Below, one piece after another: positions 25,104 through 33,580 of a stretch of DNA of 64,000 bases. The DNA is from Crossiella sp. SN42 (GTDB lineage Bacteria; Actinomycetota; Actinomycetes; Mycobacteriales; Pseudonocardiaceae). Position numbers and translations under genes: made by a program. Location: positions 186,001 through 250,000 of the forward strand of contig NZ_JAMHIV010000007.1 in NCBI RefSeq assembly GCF_023897065.1. The letters are read 5' to 3'. A model generated the notes under the pieces. The model saw only the letters and a program-made list of their open reading frames with translations, was not told the DNA's origin and did not search any database. How positions within the stretch are numbered: the first letter of the stretch is position 1; every line of letters begins with the position of its first letter.

Positions 25104-26063
25104 ATGGATGTGGAGATCCGGCATCTGCGGATGATTCGGGCGATCAGCGAGGTGGGCAGTCTCAGTGGCGCGGCCATCCAGCTCGGCCTCACCCAACCGG
25201 CGCTGACCCGTCAGCTACAGCGGCTGGAGCGGGCCTTCGGCGGCACGCTGTTCCACCGCGACCGCAACGGAACCCGCCCCACCGCACTGGGCGAGTTGGT
25301 GGTGCAACGGGCCAAAGTCCTGGTTCCCTCGGTGGACGAGCTGATCCAGGAGGCCCGCCAGCTCACCGCCCCGCTGCACACCGGTCCTGCCCGGATCCGG
25401 ATCGTCGCCCACCCGACTCCACTGCCGGGGCCGATCACCGAACGCCTGCACGAACTGGCCCCTGAGGCCAGCATCACCCTCCGGGAGGAACGCTGCGGGC
25501 AGACCGCGATGGAACTTCTGGCGGGTGGCGCCGCCGACCTGGGTGTGCTTGCCGAGCACCCGGCCATGCCGCTGGACCGCCTGCCGGGTGTGGCGGTGCA
25601 CACCATCGCCACCGAGCCGCTGTTCATCGCCGTCGCAACAGGACATTCGCTAGCGAACGAATTCGAGATCTCCCTGGCCGACCTTTCCGAGGAGAACTGG
25701 ATCCTCCCCCAGGGCCTGGAGATCCGCTGCGCCGAATACCTCCGCGGCCTGTGCGCGAATGCCGGATTCATCCCGCGCATCGCCTACCGCCTGGACAGCG
25801 CCAACGCCCGCGAATTCATTCGCACCGGCCTGGGCGTCATGCTGGCCCAGGCGACCTTCCGGCTGGAGGAGGGCATCTCGGTCCGCCCCTTCCACGGCGC
25901 CCGCCCTGACTTCCGTCACATCCTGGCCGTGCGCACCGACAGCCCGGTGGCGCGACTGGCCGACGCCCTGGTCACCAGCGCCATCCGCGCCTACTGGGCC
26001 AAGGCCGACCAGGCCCCGGTCTACCGCAGCTGGCTCTCCCGCACCGACGAGCTGGCAGGCTGA
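25104..26063 (+). CDS. LysR-family transcriptional regulator
   Basis: 319 aa from ATG 25104. The LysR HTH (residues about 5-63) is complete (AISEVGSLSGAAIQLGLTQPALTRQLQRLERAFGGTLFHRDRNG). The effector domain (about 85-300) has the PBP-like pattern including the EPLFIAVATGHSLA strand and DSANAREFIRTGLGVMLA. It is divergent from the isonitrile synthase gene and is its likely regulator. Confidence 0.9.
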   Translation: MDVEIRHLRMIRAISEVGSLSGAAIQLGLTQPALTRQLQRLERAFGGTLFHRDRNGTRPTALGELVVQRAKVLVPSVDELIQEARQLTAPLHTGPARIRIVAHPTPLPGPITERLHELAPEASITLREERCGQTAMELLAGGAADLGVLAEHPAMPLDRLPGVAVHTIATEPLFIAVATGHSLANEFEISLADLSEENWILPQGLEIRCAEYLRGLCANAGFIPRIAYRLDSANAREFIRTGLGVMLAQATFRLEEGISVRPFHGARPDFRHILAVRTDSPVARLADALVTSAIRAYWAKADQAPVYRSWLSRTDELAG

Positions 26064-26128
26064 CCCGCCGGCCACCCGGCAGCGCCTCGCCACGCCGCCG
26101 CGCCATCCCGGATGACACAATTCGCCTC

Positions 26129-27061
26129 ATGACGACGAACGGGCGCCTGTACGAGATCCGCTCCGGCCGGCACACCGCGGTGGTGGCGGGAGTCGCCGCC
26201 ACGCTGCTGTCCTGGCGGGTCGACGGCGTCGAGCGGCTGCTCACCCACGCGGCCGAGGAGCTCGGCGACAGCTACCAGGGCAAGACCATCGTGCCGTGGC
26301 CCAACCGGATCGACAACGGCGCCTACACCTTCGACGGTGTGCGGCACCAGGTGCCGATCAACGAGCCCGACCGGCGCACCGCCCTGCACGGACTGCTCAG
26401 CTGGACCGAGTGGTCGCTGGTCGAGCACACCGAGGACCGCGTCGTGCTGTCCCAGGAACAGCGGCCGCAGTACGGCTACCCGTTCCAGCTGTCCCTGCGC
26501 ATCGAACACCAGGTCGACGCCGAGGGCGTGCGGATCACCTTGCACGCCACCAACACCGGCCACACCCGGGCGCCCTTCGGCGCCGCGCACCACCCGTACC
26601 TGGCCACCGCCGGACTGGTCGAGCTGACCCTCCCTGCCGCCACCTACTACCCCACCGACAACCGCCTGCTGCCCATCGGCAAGGAGTCGGTGGCGGGCAC
26701 CGCGCTGGACTTCCGCACCACTCGCGCGCTCGGCTCAGCCGCCCTGGACACCGCGTTCACCGACCTGGTCCGCGACGAGCAGGGCCTGGCCGTGGCCAGG
26801 GTCGCCGACGCCGCGGGCACGACCACCGAGCTGTGGATGGACGGCGGCTACGACTACCTCCAGGTCTACACCGATGACTACGCCCCGGCGGCCCGCACGC
26901 CGCGTTCCGGCATCACCATCGAGCCGATGACCTGCGCGCCGAACGCCTTCAACAGCGGTGACGGGCTGATCGTGCTGGAGCCAGGTCAGGACTGGAACGG
27001 CTCCTGGGGATATCGGTCCATCGCCTCCATCTCCGCCAGCGCGGCCTCTGCCTCGGCCTGA
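26129..27061 (+). CDS. Aldose 1-epimerase family protein
   Basis: 310 aa. The GalM-like beta-sandwich pattern is visible: LTHAAEELGDSYQGKTIVPWPNRI, the substrate-binding HG in ALHGLLSW, HHPYLA (second His), and the catalytic-region acid in SGITIEPMTCAPNAFNSGDGLIVLEPGQ. It should interconvert alpha and beta sugar anomers. The last about 25 residues (SIASISASAASASA) read through the 3' end of the convergent MmyB-type gene, a 76-bp overlap, and look like a stop-codon extension. Confidence 0.85.
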   Translation: MTTNGRLYEIRSGRHTAVVAGVAATLLSWRVDGVERLLTHAAEELGDSYQGKTIVPWPNRIDNGAYTFDGVRHQVPINEPDRRTALHGLLSWTEWSLVEHTEDRVVLSQEQRPQYGYPFQLSLRIEHQVDAEGVRITLHATNTGHTRAPFGAAHHPYLATAGLVELTLPAATYYPTDNRLLPIGKESVAGTALDFRTTRALGSAALDTAFTDLVRDEQGLAVARVADAAGTTTELWMDGGYDYLQVYTDDYAPAARTPRSGITIEPMTCAPNAFNSGDGLIVLEPGQDWNGSWGYRSIASISASAASASA

Positions 27062-27894
27062 TCCTCCGGGGTCTGGTACGCCAGCATGCCGAGCAGTTGC
27101 AGGCGGTCGTGGCTCACGGTGCCCGGTTCCGCGGCGTAGAACAGCAGCCGCTGGTCGTGCTCGGGGGTCAGTAAAATCTCGCAGCGGGTCTCGATCAGTC
27201 CCATCTCGGGGTGCAGGAACCGCTTGTGGTCCGAGCGCCGGACCGCGACCTCGTGCTGGTCCCAGAGCTCGGCGAACTCCGCGCTGGCCGAGCGCAGGGC
27301 CCGGACGAACTCGCGCACGTCCTGGTCCCCGGCTCGGCGGGCCGCGGTGGCACGCAGGTCGGCGACCTGCACCCGGGAGTGCTCCGCGTGGTCCTCGGCG
27401 GGGAACAGCGCGCGGCTCTCCGGCCGGGCGAACCAGCGCCAGTGGAAGCTGCGGTCCCAGCCGTGCGCCCCCGCGAGATCACCCATTAGTGCGCGGGCCA
27501 GGGGGTTCTGGGCCAGGCAGACACCGAGGTCGGAGATCACCATGGCCGGGTAGTCCCACAGCCGGTAGATCAGCGGGAGCAGGCTGGGCCGGAGTTCGGT
27601 GGTGCGGGGCGGGGCCGGTGGCTCGTGCCCGGCGAGCAGGTACAGGTGGTCGCGTTCGTCGTCGGTCAGGCGTAACGCGCGGGCCAGCGCGGCCAGCACC
27701 TGGGTGGTCGGATGGCGGCCTCTGCCCTGCTCAAGGCGTGCGTAGGTGTCGGTGGCGATGCAGGCGAGCTTGGCCACCTCCTCCCGGCGCAGGCCGGGGG
27801 TGCGGCGGCGGGCCAGGTCGAGGCCGCCCACCTCGGCGGGTTGCAGGCGGGCTCGGCAGCGGCGGAGGAAGTCGGCGAGTTGGGTTCGGTCCAC
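26986..27894 (-). CDS. MmyB-type XRE regulator
   Basis: 302 aa from GTG 27894 (VDRTQLADFLRRCRARLQP). The XRE HTH (about 10-75) reads LARRRTPGLRREEVAKLACIATDTYARLEQGRG. The MmyB-like ligand domain (about 105-275) includes YPAMVISDLGVCLAQNPLARAL and HRWRW-type segments. These regulators typically sit next to, and control, an oxidoreductase. Here the aldo/keto reductase gene is divergent across 193 bp of palindrome-rich DNA, the probable operator. Confidence 0.88.
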   Translation of the reverse strand: MDRTQLADFLRRCRARLQPAEVGGLDLARRRTPGLRREEVAKLACIATDTYARLEQGRGRHPTTQVLAALARALRLTDDERDHLYLLAGHEPPAPPRTTELRPSLLPLIYRLWDYPAMVISDLGVCLAQNPLARALMGDLAGAHGWDRSFHWRWFARPESRALFPAEDHAEHSRVQVADLRATAARRAGDQDVREFVRALRSASAEFAELWDQHEVAVRRSDHKRFLHPEMGLIETRCEILLTPEHDQRLLFYAAEPGTVSHDRLQLLGMLAYQTPEDQAEAEAALAEMEAMDRYPQEPFQS

Positions 27895-27938
27895 GGCTCC
27901 ACCCTGCCCTGCGGCACCGACAGTTATCCAGGACCTCC

Positions 27939-28001
27939 CCGTCCCTGGATCAGGGCGTCCCTGGGACGGCCAGGTCCTGGGACGGCCAGATCCAGGGACG
28001 G
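27939..28001. promoter_or_regulatory. Nested palindrome array between MmyB-type regulator and aldo/keto reductase
   Basis: A 13-bp inverted repeat CCGTCCCTGGATC (27939-27951) / GATCCAGGGACGG (27989-28001) encloses CGTCCC-T-GGGACG (27956-27968) and CCAGG-T-CCTGG (27970-27980). The core GTCC(C/T)TGG appears repeatedly in both orientations. This is a candidate operator cluster for the MmyB-type regulator. Confidence 0.65.
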
Positions 28002-28087
28002 AGAGTCCTCTCCTCAAATCGCGGCGGGCGGGGCAGGCTCGTGGCAGCGGCACCACCGCCGCCGAACCGACCGGAGGAAGCAACACC

Positions 28088-29083
28088 ATGATCACTCGTC
28101 CCCTTGGCGCCACCGGACCGGCGGTCGGCGCGCTCGGCCTGGGCTGCATGGGCATGTCGGACCTGTACGGCCCGGCCGACCGGTCCGAGGGCATCGCCAC
28201 CATCCGCGCCGCCCTGGACGCGGGCGTGACCGTGCTGGACACCGGCGACTTCTACGGCATGGGCGACAACGAACTGCTCGTCGCCGAGGCGCTGCGCGGC
28301 CGGGACCGCGACCAGGCGGTCGTCAGCGTCAAGTTCGGCGCGCTGCGCGACGCCGACGGCGGCTGGCTCGGCTTCGACTGCCGCCCGGCCGCGGTGAAGA
28401 ACTTCGCCGCCTACTCGCTGAAGCGGCTGGGCACCGACCACATCGACGTCTACCGCCCGGCCCGGCTCGACCCCGCGGTGCCGATCGAGGACACCATCGG
28501 CGCGATCGCCGAGCTGATCCAGGCCGGGCACGTGCGGCACATCGGGCTGTCCGAGGTCGGTCCGGAGACCCTGCGCCGGGCCGCCGCGGTACACCCGATC
28601 GTGGATCTGCAGATCGAGTACTCGCTGCTCTCCCGTGGCATCGAGGCGGAGATCCTGCCGGTCTGCCGCGAGCTGGGCATCGGCATCACCGCCTACGGGG
28701 TGCTCTCCAGGGGCCTGCTGTCCGGGCGCTGGTCGGCCGACCGGTCCATCCAGGCCGGGGACTTCCGTGGGCACAGTCCGCGGTTCGCGCCGGAGAACCT
28801 CGGGCACAACCTCGGTTTGGCCGAGGCGCTGGGCGCGGTGGCCGCGGCCAGGGGCGCCAGCACCGCGCAGGTGGCCATCGCCTGGGTGGCGCACCAGGGG
28901 CAGGACATCGTGCCACTGGTGGGCGCGCGCAGCCGGGAGCGGCTGGCCGAGGCCCTTGGCGCGCTCGACCTGGAACTGTCCGATGTGGACCTCGAGGCGA
29001 TCGAGCGCGCGGTGCCCGCGGACTCCGCCGCCGGTCCCAGGTATCCGGAACCGCTGATGGCGCATCTGGACAGCGAGCGGTGA
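28088..29083 (+). CDS. Aldo/keto reductase
   Basis: 331 aa from ATG 28088, preceded by GGAGGAAG (28074-28081). It has the TIM-barrel AKR signature: LGLGCMGMSDLYGPADR, TVLDTGDFYGMGDNE (Asp, Tyr), VVSVKFG (Lys), and the NADP-binding end (IVPLVGARSRERLAEALGALDLELS). The usual catalytic His (in YQxHR) is absent: the sequence reads DVYRPARLD, as in the YakC-like subgroup. It should reduce aldehydes or ketones with NADPH. It is divergent from the MmyB-type regulator, its likely controller. Confidence 0.88.
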   Translation: MITRPLGATGPAVGALGLGCMGMSDLYGPADRSEGIATIRAALDAGVTVLDTGDFYGMGDNELLVAEALRGRDRDQAVVSVKFGALRDADGGWLGFDCRPAAVKNFAAYSLKRLGTDHIDVYRPARLDPAVPIEDTIGAIAELIQAGHVRHIGLSEVGPETLRRAAAVHPIVDLQIEYSLLSRGIEAEILPVCRELGIGITAYGVLSRGLLSGRWSADRSIQAGDFRGHSPRFAPENLGHNLGLAEALGAVAAARGASTAQVAIAWVAHQGQDIVPLVGARSRERLAEALGALDLELSDVDLEAIERAVPADSAAGPRYPEPLMAHLDSER

Positions 29084-29131
29084 CCCCGGATCGGCCCATG
29101 TCGCCCACTGGGGCGGGTGAGCGATGATGGG

Positions 29132-29150
29132 GACTCCCCCTGGAGGAGTC
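29132..29150 (+). promoter_or_regulatory. Hairpin occluding the Shine-Dalgarno of the MpaB-type gene
   Basis: GACTCC (29132-29137) pairs with GGAGTC (29145-29150), covering the ribosome site GGAGGAG (29142-29148) of the gene starting at 29155. It might tune translation; no partner signal is visible. Confidence 0.3.
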
Positions 29151-29154
29151 AGCC

Positions 29155-30039
29155 ATGACCGCACCTGGTCCCGGATCGCTGCACTGGCGTTACTCGGGTG
29201 ACCGCCGCTCGCTGCTGCTGCTCGGCCGGGTCGGCCTGCTGGAGCTGATGTTCCCGGCACTGGGCGCCGGCGTGGTGCAGCACTCGGCGTTCTACACCGA
29301 GCCGTGGGCCCGGACGCTGCGGTCGATCCCGCAGATCGCCGGGGTGGTCTACGACGGTCCGGCCGCCGAGGACACCGCGCGTGGCATCCGGGAGCTCCAC
29401 CACGGCATCACCGGCCACGACGAGCAGGGGCGGCGGTACCACGCGCTGGATCCGGAGGTGTGGTTCTGGGCGCACGCGACCATGCTCGACGTGGTGCTCC
29501 AGACCGCGGAGGTCTTCGACCGGCCGTTGACCGAGGCGGAGCGGGAGCAGCTGTACGCGGAGTCCCTGGTGGCCTATCGGCGGTACGGGGTGAGCGATCG
29601 TCCGGTGCCGAAGGACTGGGCGGAGTTCAAGGCGTACTTCGACCGGGTGTGCGCCGAGCAGCTGGAGCTGACTCCGGCGGCGCGGGCGCTGCTGCGGTTC
29701 GTGGAGCGGCCGGAGACGATGCCGCAGCCGTGGTTGCCCGCGCCGTTGTGGCGGTTGGTCGCGCCGCTGGTCGGCCGGGTGCTGTGGTTCCTCACCAGGG
29801 CGCTGCTGCCGCCGGTGGTGCGGGTGAGGATCGGCGCGTCCTGGCGGCCGGTGGACGAGCGCCGGTTTCGCCGGTTCGCGGCGGTGGTAGCCCGGCTCTG
29901 GCCGTTTCTGCCGTACCGGCTCCGCTACATCCCGAGGGCGCGGGCTGCCTTCGCCCGGGTCGGTGGACACGACCGGCAGTCTTGGCGTCGTCGCAGGTCA
30001 GCGCCGTTCGCGGATGCGCGTTCCGGAGGTGGCGGCTAG
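29155..30039 (+). CDS. Oxygenase MpaB family (DUF2236) protein
   Basis: 294 aa. DUF2236/MpaB motifs: GRVGLLELMFPALGAGVVQHSAFYTEPWAR, RGIRELHHGITG, the His-containing PEVWFWAHATMLDVVL, then the Leu/Arg-rich C-terminus. Members are haem-dependent enzymes, including MpaB-type oxygenases and latex-clearing protein relatives; the substrate here is unknown. The C-terminal about 30 residues (RRRRSAPFADARSGGGG) are low-complexity. It runs just upstream of the polyprenyl synthase gene and may be linked to isoprenoid metabolism (inference from context). Confidence 0.75.
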   Translation: MTAPGPGSLHWRYSGDRRSLLLLGRVGLLELMFPALGAGVVQHSAFYTEPWARTLRSIPQIAGVVYDGPAAEDTARGIRELHHGITGHDEQGRRYHALDPEVWFWAHATMLDVVLQTAEVFDRPLTEAEREQLYAESLVAYRRYGVSDRPVPKDWAEFKAYFDRVCAEQLELTPAARALLRFVERPETMPQPWLPAPLWRLVAPLVGRVLWFLTRALLPPVVRVRIGASWRPVDERRFRRFAAVVARLWPFLPYRLRYIPRARAAFARVGGHDRQSWRRRRSAPFADARSGGGG

Positions 30040-30079
30040 CGTCGCCAGGCGGGAGACGCGGCGAGCGGAGGAGGGGGAC

Positions 30080-31186
30080 TTGCCTGTCGAACAGGTGGTG
30101 TTCGCTGCGGAGCTCACCGAGGCCGGGCTGGAGCCGGCCATCGAGGAGTTCCTCCGAGCGCGCGGCGACAGCGATGTGCGCGGCGGTGTCGATCCGATGC
30201 TGGTGCGGGCCCTGACCGAGCTCGCGCTGGCCGGGGGCAAGCGGATCCGGCCCGCCTTCGCCTGGTGGGGCTGGCGGGCCGCCGGTGGCGACCCGGCCGG
30301 GGAGCGCGCCGACTCGGTGGTGCGGGCGCTGGTGGCGCTGGAACTGCTGCAGTGCAGCGCGCTGGTGCACGACGACGTGATGGACCGGTCCTCCACCCGG
30401 CGTGGGCGGCCCGCGGCGCACGTGGTGTTCGCGGGGCGGCACCGCTCGGCCGGGTGGTCGGGTTGTGCGGAGCGCTTCGGCGATGGCGTGGGGATCCTGA
30501 TCGGGGACCTGGCGCTGGCCTGGGCCGATGACGCGCTGGTCAGCTCAGGGGTCAGCCACGACATGTTGCGGCGGGCCTGGCAGCCGTGGCAGGCGATGCG
30601 CAGCGAGATGGTGGCCGGTCAGTACCTGGACCTGCGGGCGCATGCCAAGGGCGAGGACTCGTTGCCCGCGTTGTTGCGGGTGGCGCGGTTGAAGACGGCG
30701 AGCTACACCATCGAGCGGCCGTTGCAGCTGGGCGCCGAGCTGGCCGGGGCGCCCGCGCCGATGGTGCGGCAGCTGCGGGCGTTCGGGCGTTCGCTGGGGG
30801 TGGCCTTCCAGCTGCGTGATGACCTGCTGGGGGTCTTCGGCGATCCGGCGGTCACCGGCAAACCGGTCGGGGACGACCTGCGGGAGGGCAAGCGGACTCC
30901 GCTGCTGGTGCTGGGCGCGCAGCTGGCCGAGCGGGCCGGGCGGGCGGCGGTGGCCGAGCTACTGGGCGGAATCCTTGCCGGGGGCGGGAATGCCGTGGTG
31001 GATGAGTCCACTGTGGACCGGGTTCGGCTGGCGCTGACCGAGGTCGGCGCGGTGGCGGCGGTGGAGCGGATGATCACCGAGCACACCGCGGCCGCGCTGG
31101 CGGCGCTGGCCGCGGCGGACCTTGGTGCGGGCCCGTCCGGGCAACTGGGTACGTTGGCCAGGGTGCTGACCGGACGCGACCACTGA
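30080..31186 (+). CDS. crtE: Polyprenyl (geranylgeranyl-type) diphosphate synthase
   Basis: 368 aa from TTG 30080, chosen because GGAGGAGGGG (30068-30077) precedes it; the frame is open further upstream. Trans-isoprenyl synthase motifs: GGKRIRPAF, the first Asp-rich motif LVHDDVMD, and the second LRDDLLGVFGDPAVTGKPVGDDLREGKRT. It condenses isopentenyl units to a C15-C20 diphosphate. The nearby CrtI-like desaturase suggests GGPP for carotenoids; the gene symbol is given on that context only. It contains one exact GTCCACTGTGGAC palindrome at 31006-31018. Confidence 0.85.
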   Translation: MPVEQVVFAAELTEAGLEPAIEEFLRARGDSDVRGGVDPMLVRALTELALAGGKRIRPAFAWWGWRAAGGDPAGERADSVVRALVALELLQCSALVHDDVMDRSSTRRGRPAAHVVFAGRHRSAGWSGCAERFGDGVGILIGDLALAWADDALVSSGVSHDMLRRAWQPWQAMRSEMVAGQYLDLRAHAKGEDSLPALLRVARLKTASYTIERPLQLGAELAGAPAPMVRQLRAFGRSLGVAFQLRDDLLGVFGDPAVTGKPVGDDLREGKRTPLLVLGAQLAERAGRAAVAELLGGILAGGGNAVVDESTVDRVRLALTEVGAVAAVERMITEHTAAALAALAAADLGAGPSGQLGTLARVLTGRDH

Positions 31187-31227
31187 CCGGGTGGTGGCGG
31201 CCGGGTGAGGCGAACGGAGCGCGGACC

Positions 31228-32697
31228 ATGCGGCGGGTGACCGGACGGAGCGACCACGTCCTGGTCGTCGGCGGTGGGTTGGCCGGGTTGTCAGCGGCGT
31301 TGCACCTGCGGGGCAGCGGCCGCGAGGTGACCGTGGTGGAGCGCGAGCCGCACCCGGGCGGCCGGGCCGGACGGCTGGACGTGGACGGGTTCCGGCTGGA
31401 CACCGGGCCGACCGTGCTGACCATGCCGGAGCTGGTCGAGGAGGCGTTGCACGCGGTCGGGGACTCGCTGGAGCGGCGGCTGGAGCTGTTGCCGCTGCAC
31501 CCGGCCTACCGGGCGCGGTTCGCCGACGGCAGCAGCGTGGACGTGCACACCGGGGCCGAGGCGATGGCCGAGGAGGTGCGGCGGTTCGCCGGTCCGGCGG
31601 AGGCGCAGGGGTACCTGCGGCTGCGGGAGTGGCTGGGCCGGATGTACGCGGTGGAGCGGGACCGGTTCATCGGCGCGAACTTCGACTCCCCGCTGGACCT
31701 GGTCGGCTCCTCGCTGGCGAAGCTGGTGGCACTGGGCGGCTTCGGCAGGCTGGGCCCGGCGGTGGGCCGGTTCATCCGGGACCCGCGGCTGCAAAGGGTG
31801 TTCTCCTTCCAGTCGCTCTACGCCGGGGTGCCGCCACAGCGGGCACTGGCCGCCTACGCGGTGATCGCCTACATGGACACCGTGGCCGGGGTGTGGTTCC
31901 CGCGCGGCGGTATGCGGGCCCTGCCCCAAGCCATGGCCGAAGCCGCCGCGGCCGCCGGGGTGCGGTTCCGCTACGGCGAGACCGTGGAGTCCCTGGAGGG
32001 CAGGGCGGGCCGGGTGCTGGCCGCGCACACCGCCACCGACCGGATCACCTGTGACGCGGTGGTGCTGACCACCGACCTCACCGAGACCTACGAACTGCTC
32101 GGCCACCGCCCCCGACGACCGGTCCCGCTGCGCTGGTCCCCCTCAGCGGTGGTGGTGCACCTGGCCGCTGACAAGGCTTCCCCGGACCTCGCGCACCACA
32201 CGATCAGCTTCGGCGCGGCGTGGGAGCAGACCTTCGCCGAGATCACCGACGGCGGGCAACTGATGTCCGACCCGTCCCTGCTGCTCACCACCCCGTCCCT
32301 CACCGACCCCACCCTCGCGCCCCCCGGCCGGACCGGCCACTACCTGCTCGCCCCGTGCCCGAACCTGGCCGCCGCACCGCTGGACTGGGACCGGCTGGGC
32401 CCGCGCTACGCCGAGGAGATCGTGACCGTGCTGGCCAAGCGCGGCCTGCTACCCGACCAGGCCGCGGTGACCCGCCTGGCCCTGGTGACCCCGGCGGACT
32501 GGGCACGACAGGGCCTGTCCGCGGGCACCCCGTTCGCGCTGGCGCACACCTTCGCCCAGACCGGCCCGTTCCGGCCGGGGAACCTGCCCCGGGCGTTCGC
32601 GAACGTGGTGCTGGCCGGGGCGGGCACCACGCCGGGGGTGGGGATTCCACCGGTGCTGATCTCCGGGCGGCTGGCGGCCCAGCGGATCACGGGCTGA
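31228..32697 (+). CDS. crtI: CrtI-type phytoene desaturase
   Basis: 489 aa. The N-terminal FAD-binding motif VLVVGGGLAGLSAALHLRGSGREVTVVEREPHPGGRAG and the C-terminal carotenoid-desaturase end (NVVLAGAGTTPGVGIPPVLISGRLAA) are present, with RLDTGPTVLTMPEL and FSFQSLYAGVPPQRALAAYAVIAYMDTVAGVWFPRGGMRAL between. It should desaturate phytoene stepwise. No CrtB phytoene synthase follows, although crtE-crtI-crtB is a common order; the next 0.5 kb has no supportable gene. Confidence 0.88.
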   Translation: MRRVTGRSDHVLVVGGGLAGLSAALHLRGSGREVTVVEREPHPGGRAGRLDVDGFRLDTGPTVLTMPELVEEALHAVGDSLERRLELLPLHPAYRARFADGSSVDVHTGAEAMAEEVRRFAGPAEAQGYLRLREWLGRMYAVERDRFIGANFDSPLDLVGSSLAKLVALGGFGRLGPAVGRFIRDPRLQRVFSFQSLYAGVPPQRALAAYAVIAYMDTVAGVWFPRGGMRALPQAMAEAAAAAGVRFRYGETVESLEGRAGRVLAAHTATDRITCDAVVLTTDLTETYELLGHRPRRPVPLRWSPSAVVVHLAADKASPDLAHHTISFGAAWEQTFAEITDGGQLMSDPSLLLTTPSLTDPTLAPPGRTGHYLLAPCPNLAAAPLDWDRLGPRYAEEIVTVLAKRGLLPDQAAVTRLALVTPADWARQGLSAGTPFALAHTFAQTGPFRPGNLPRAFANVVLAGAGTTPGVGIPPVLISGRLAAQRITG

Positions 32698-32850
32698 GGC
32701 CGTCGCCGCGACACAGCGCCCAAACAGCCACCCGACGGCAGCCGGGCGGTCCCCGCGACGGGGCGACTGCACGGTGGCGGAGCGGGGCGAGGCGGCGGCG
32801 AACGGCATGCACGGCGACCGGGCGGCACAGCGACAGGGCGGCACAGCGGC

Positions 32851-32874
32851 GGGGCGGCGGGGCGGCGGGGCGGC
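32851..32874. repeat. Three tandem GGGGCGGC units
   Basis: Perfect 8-bp tandem repeats in the gene-poor region, with imperfect extensions on both sides. Probably slippage-prone DNA. Confidence 0.6.
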
Positions 32875-33158
32875 GGCGAGCAGGATGGCCGCGGCTTCAG
32901 GCCGAGGACGCGGGCGACCTGACCTGGGTTGCCAGGCGCCGGAGCGGGTGATGGGGCGGGGCGGTCGGCGGCCCGGCGGCCTGCGCGGCGATGGGGCGAC
33001 AGCGGTCGGGGTGGCGCGCCAAAGGCGGCTTGCGCGGCGGCGGCGCGGTGGGAGGACGGAGCTGGGCGGGGGCGCGGCGGCGACAACCAGGCGGCCCGAC
33101 CCTGCGACGGACGGATGGGCGGGCTGCTGGTTGGCGCGATGGCGCTGAACCCATCGCT

Positions 33159-33203
33159 TTGAGCGTTTGCTCAACTTGTGCTTAGAATTGAGCATCCGCT
33201 CAA
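33159..33203 (+). promoter_or_regulatory. Promoter with two TTGAGC-N4-GCTCAA operators
   Basis: Two perfect palindromes, 33159-33174 and 33188-33203, share arms TTGAGC/GCTCAA with 4-nt centres. The first overlaps a -35 (TTGAGC, 33159-33164); an 18-bp spacer leads to -10 TAGAAT (33183-33188), which the second touches. This is typical of TetR-type repression, but no tetR gene is adjacent. Confidence 0.6.
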
Positions 33204-33217
33204 CCCTGGGGGTCATC

Positions 33218-33580
33218 ATGGACGTGCTCGCCTGCCGGACCAGCCGGGTGCTCGCGTTGAGCCCGCCGCGCTGGCTGTGGCGGTTGACCGGGCTGGCGAT
33301 CGGGGTGTCGATGACCACTGGCGTGTTGATGTCCCTCGCCATTGGTCCGGCCAGCCCGTTCTTGCTCGGGGTCGCGTTGCTGGCGTTTCTGCCGCTGGCC
33401 GCGCGGCATACCTGGCTGCTTGGCGGGCTTTGTCTGCTGGTCGGCGTGGTTCAGGTTGTGGTGGGTCTGGTTCCGTTCCTGATCCTCTACGCCGTCAGTG
33501 GCGGGGTGCTGATCCTGGTGGGGCTGCTGGGTTTCCTGGCGCGGGGACCGGTAGCAGGAACTCCGGGCGGGTCCAGGTGA
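33218..33580 (+). CDS. Small membrane protein
   Basis: 120 aa from ATG 33218. Four hydrophobic segments (about 20-40, 45-62, 66-88, 92-112) make it an integral membrane protein of unknown family. The promoter carries two TetR-type operators, so expression is probably induced by a small molecule. The 3' end overlaps the convergent GNAT gene by 86 bp. Confidence 0.7.
   Translation: MDVLACRTSRVLALSPPRWLWRLTGLAIGVSMTTGVLMSLAIGPASPFLLGVALLAFLPLAARHTWLLGGLCLLVGVVQVVVGLVPFLILYAVSGGVLILVGLLGFLARGPVAGTPGGSR

Larger units (their letters stand above)
32698..33217. other. Gene-poor GC-rich region after crtI
   Basis: 520 bp without a supportable gene. It is unusually GC-rich and low in complexity, with a GGCGGCACAGC repeat (about 32821-32847) and three tandem GGGGCGGC units at 32851-32874. 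Open frames here have no ribosome site and no family resemblance. The right end (33159-33203) carries two operator-like palindromes. It could be the scar of a lost gene such as crtB or a tetR, but nothing identifiable is left. Confidence 0.5.

Noticed and set aside
32774-33148. Frame of 124 codons in the gene-poor region after crtI
   Set aside because: Extreme Gly/Arg/Ala composition, no ribosome site and no family resemblance.
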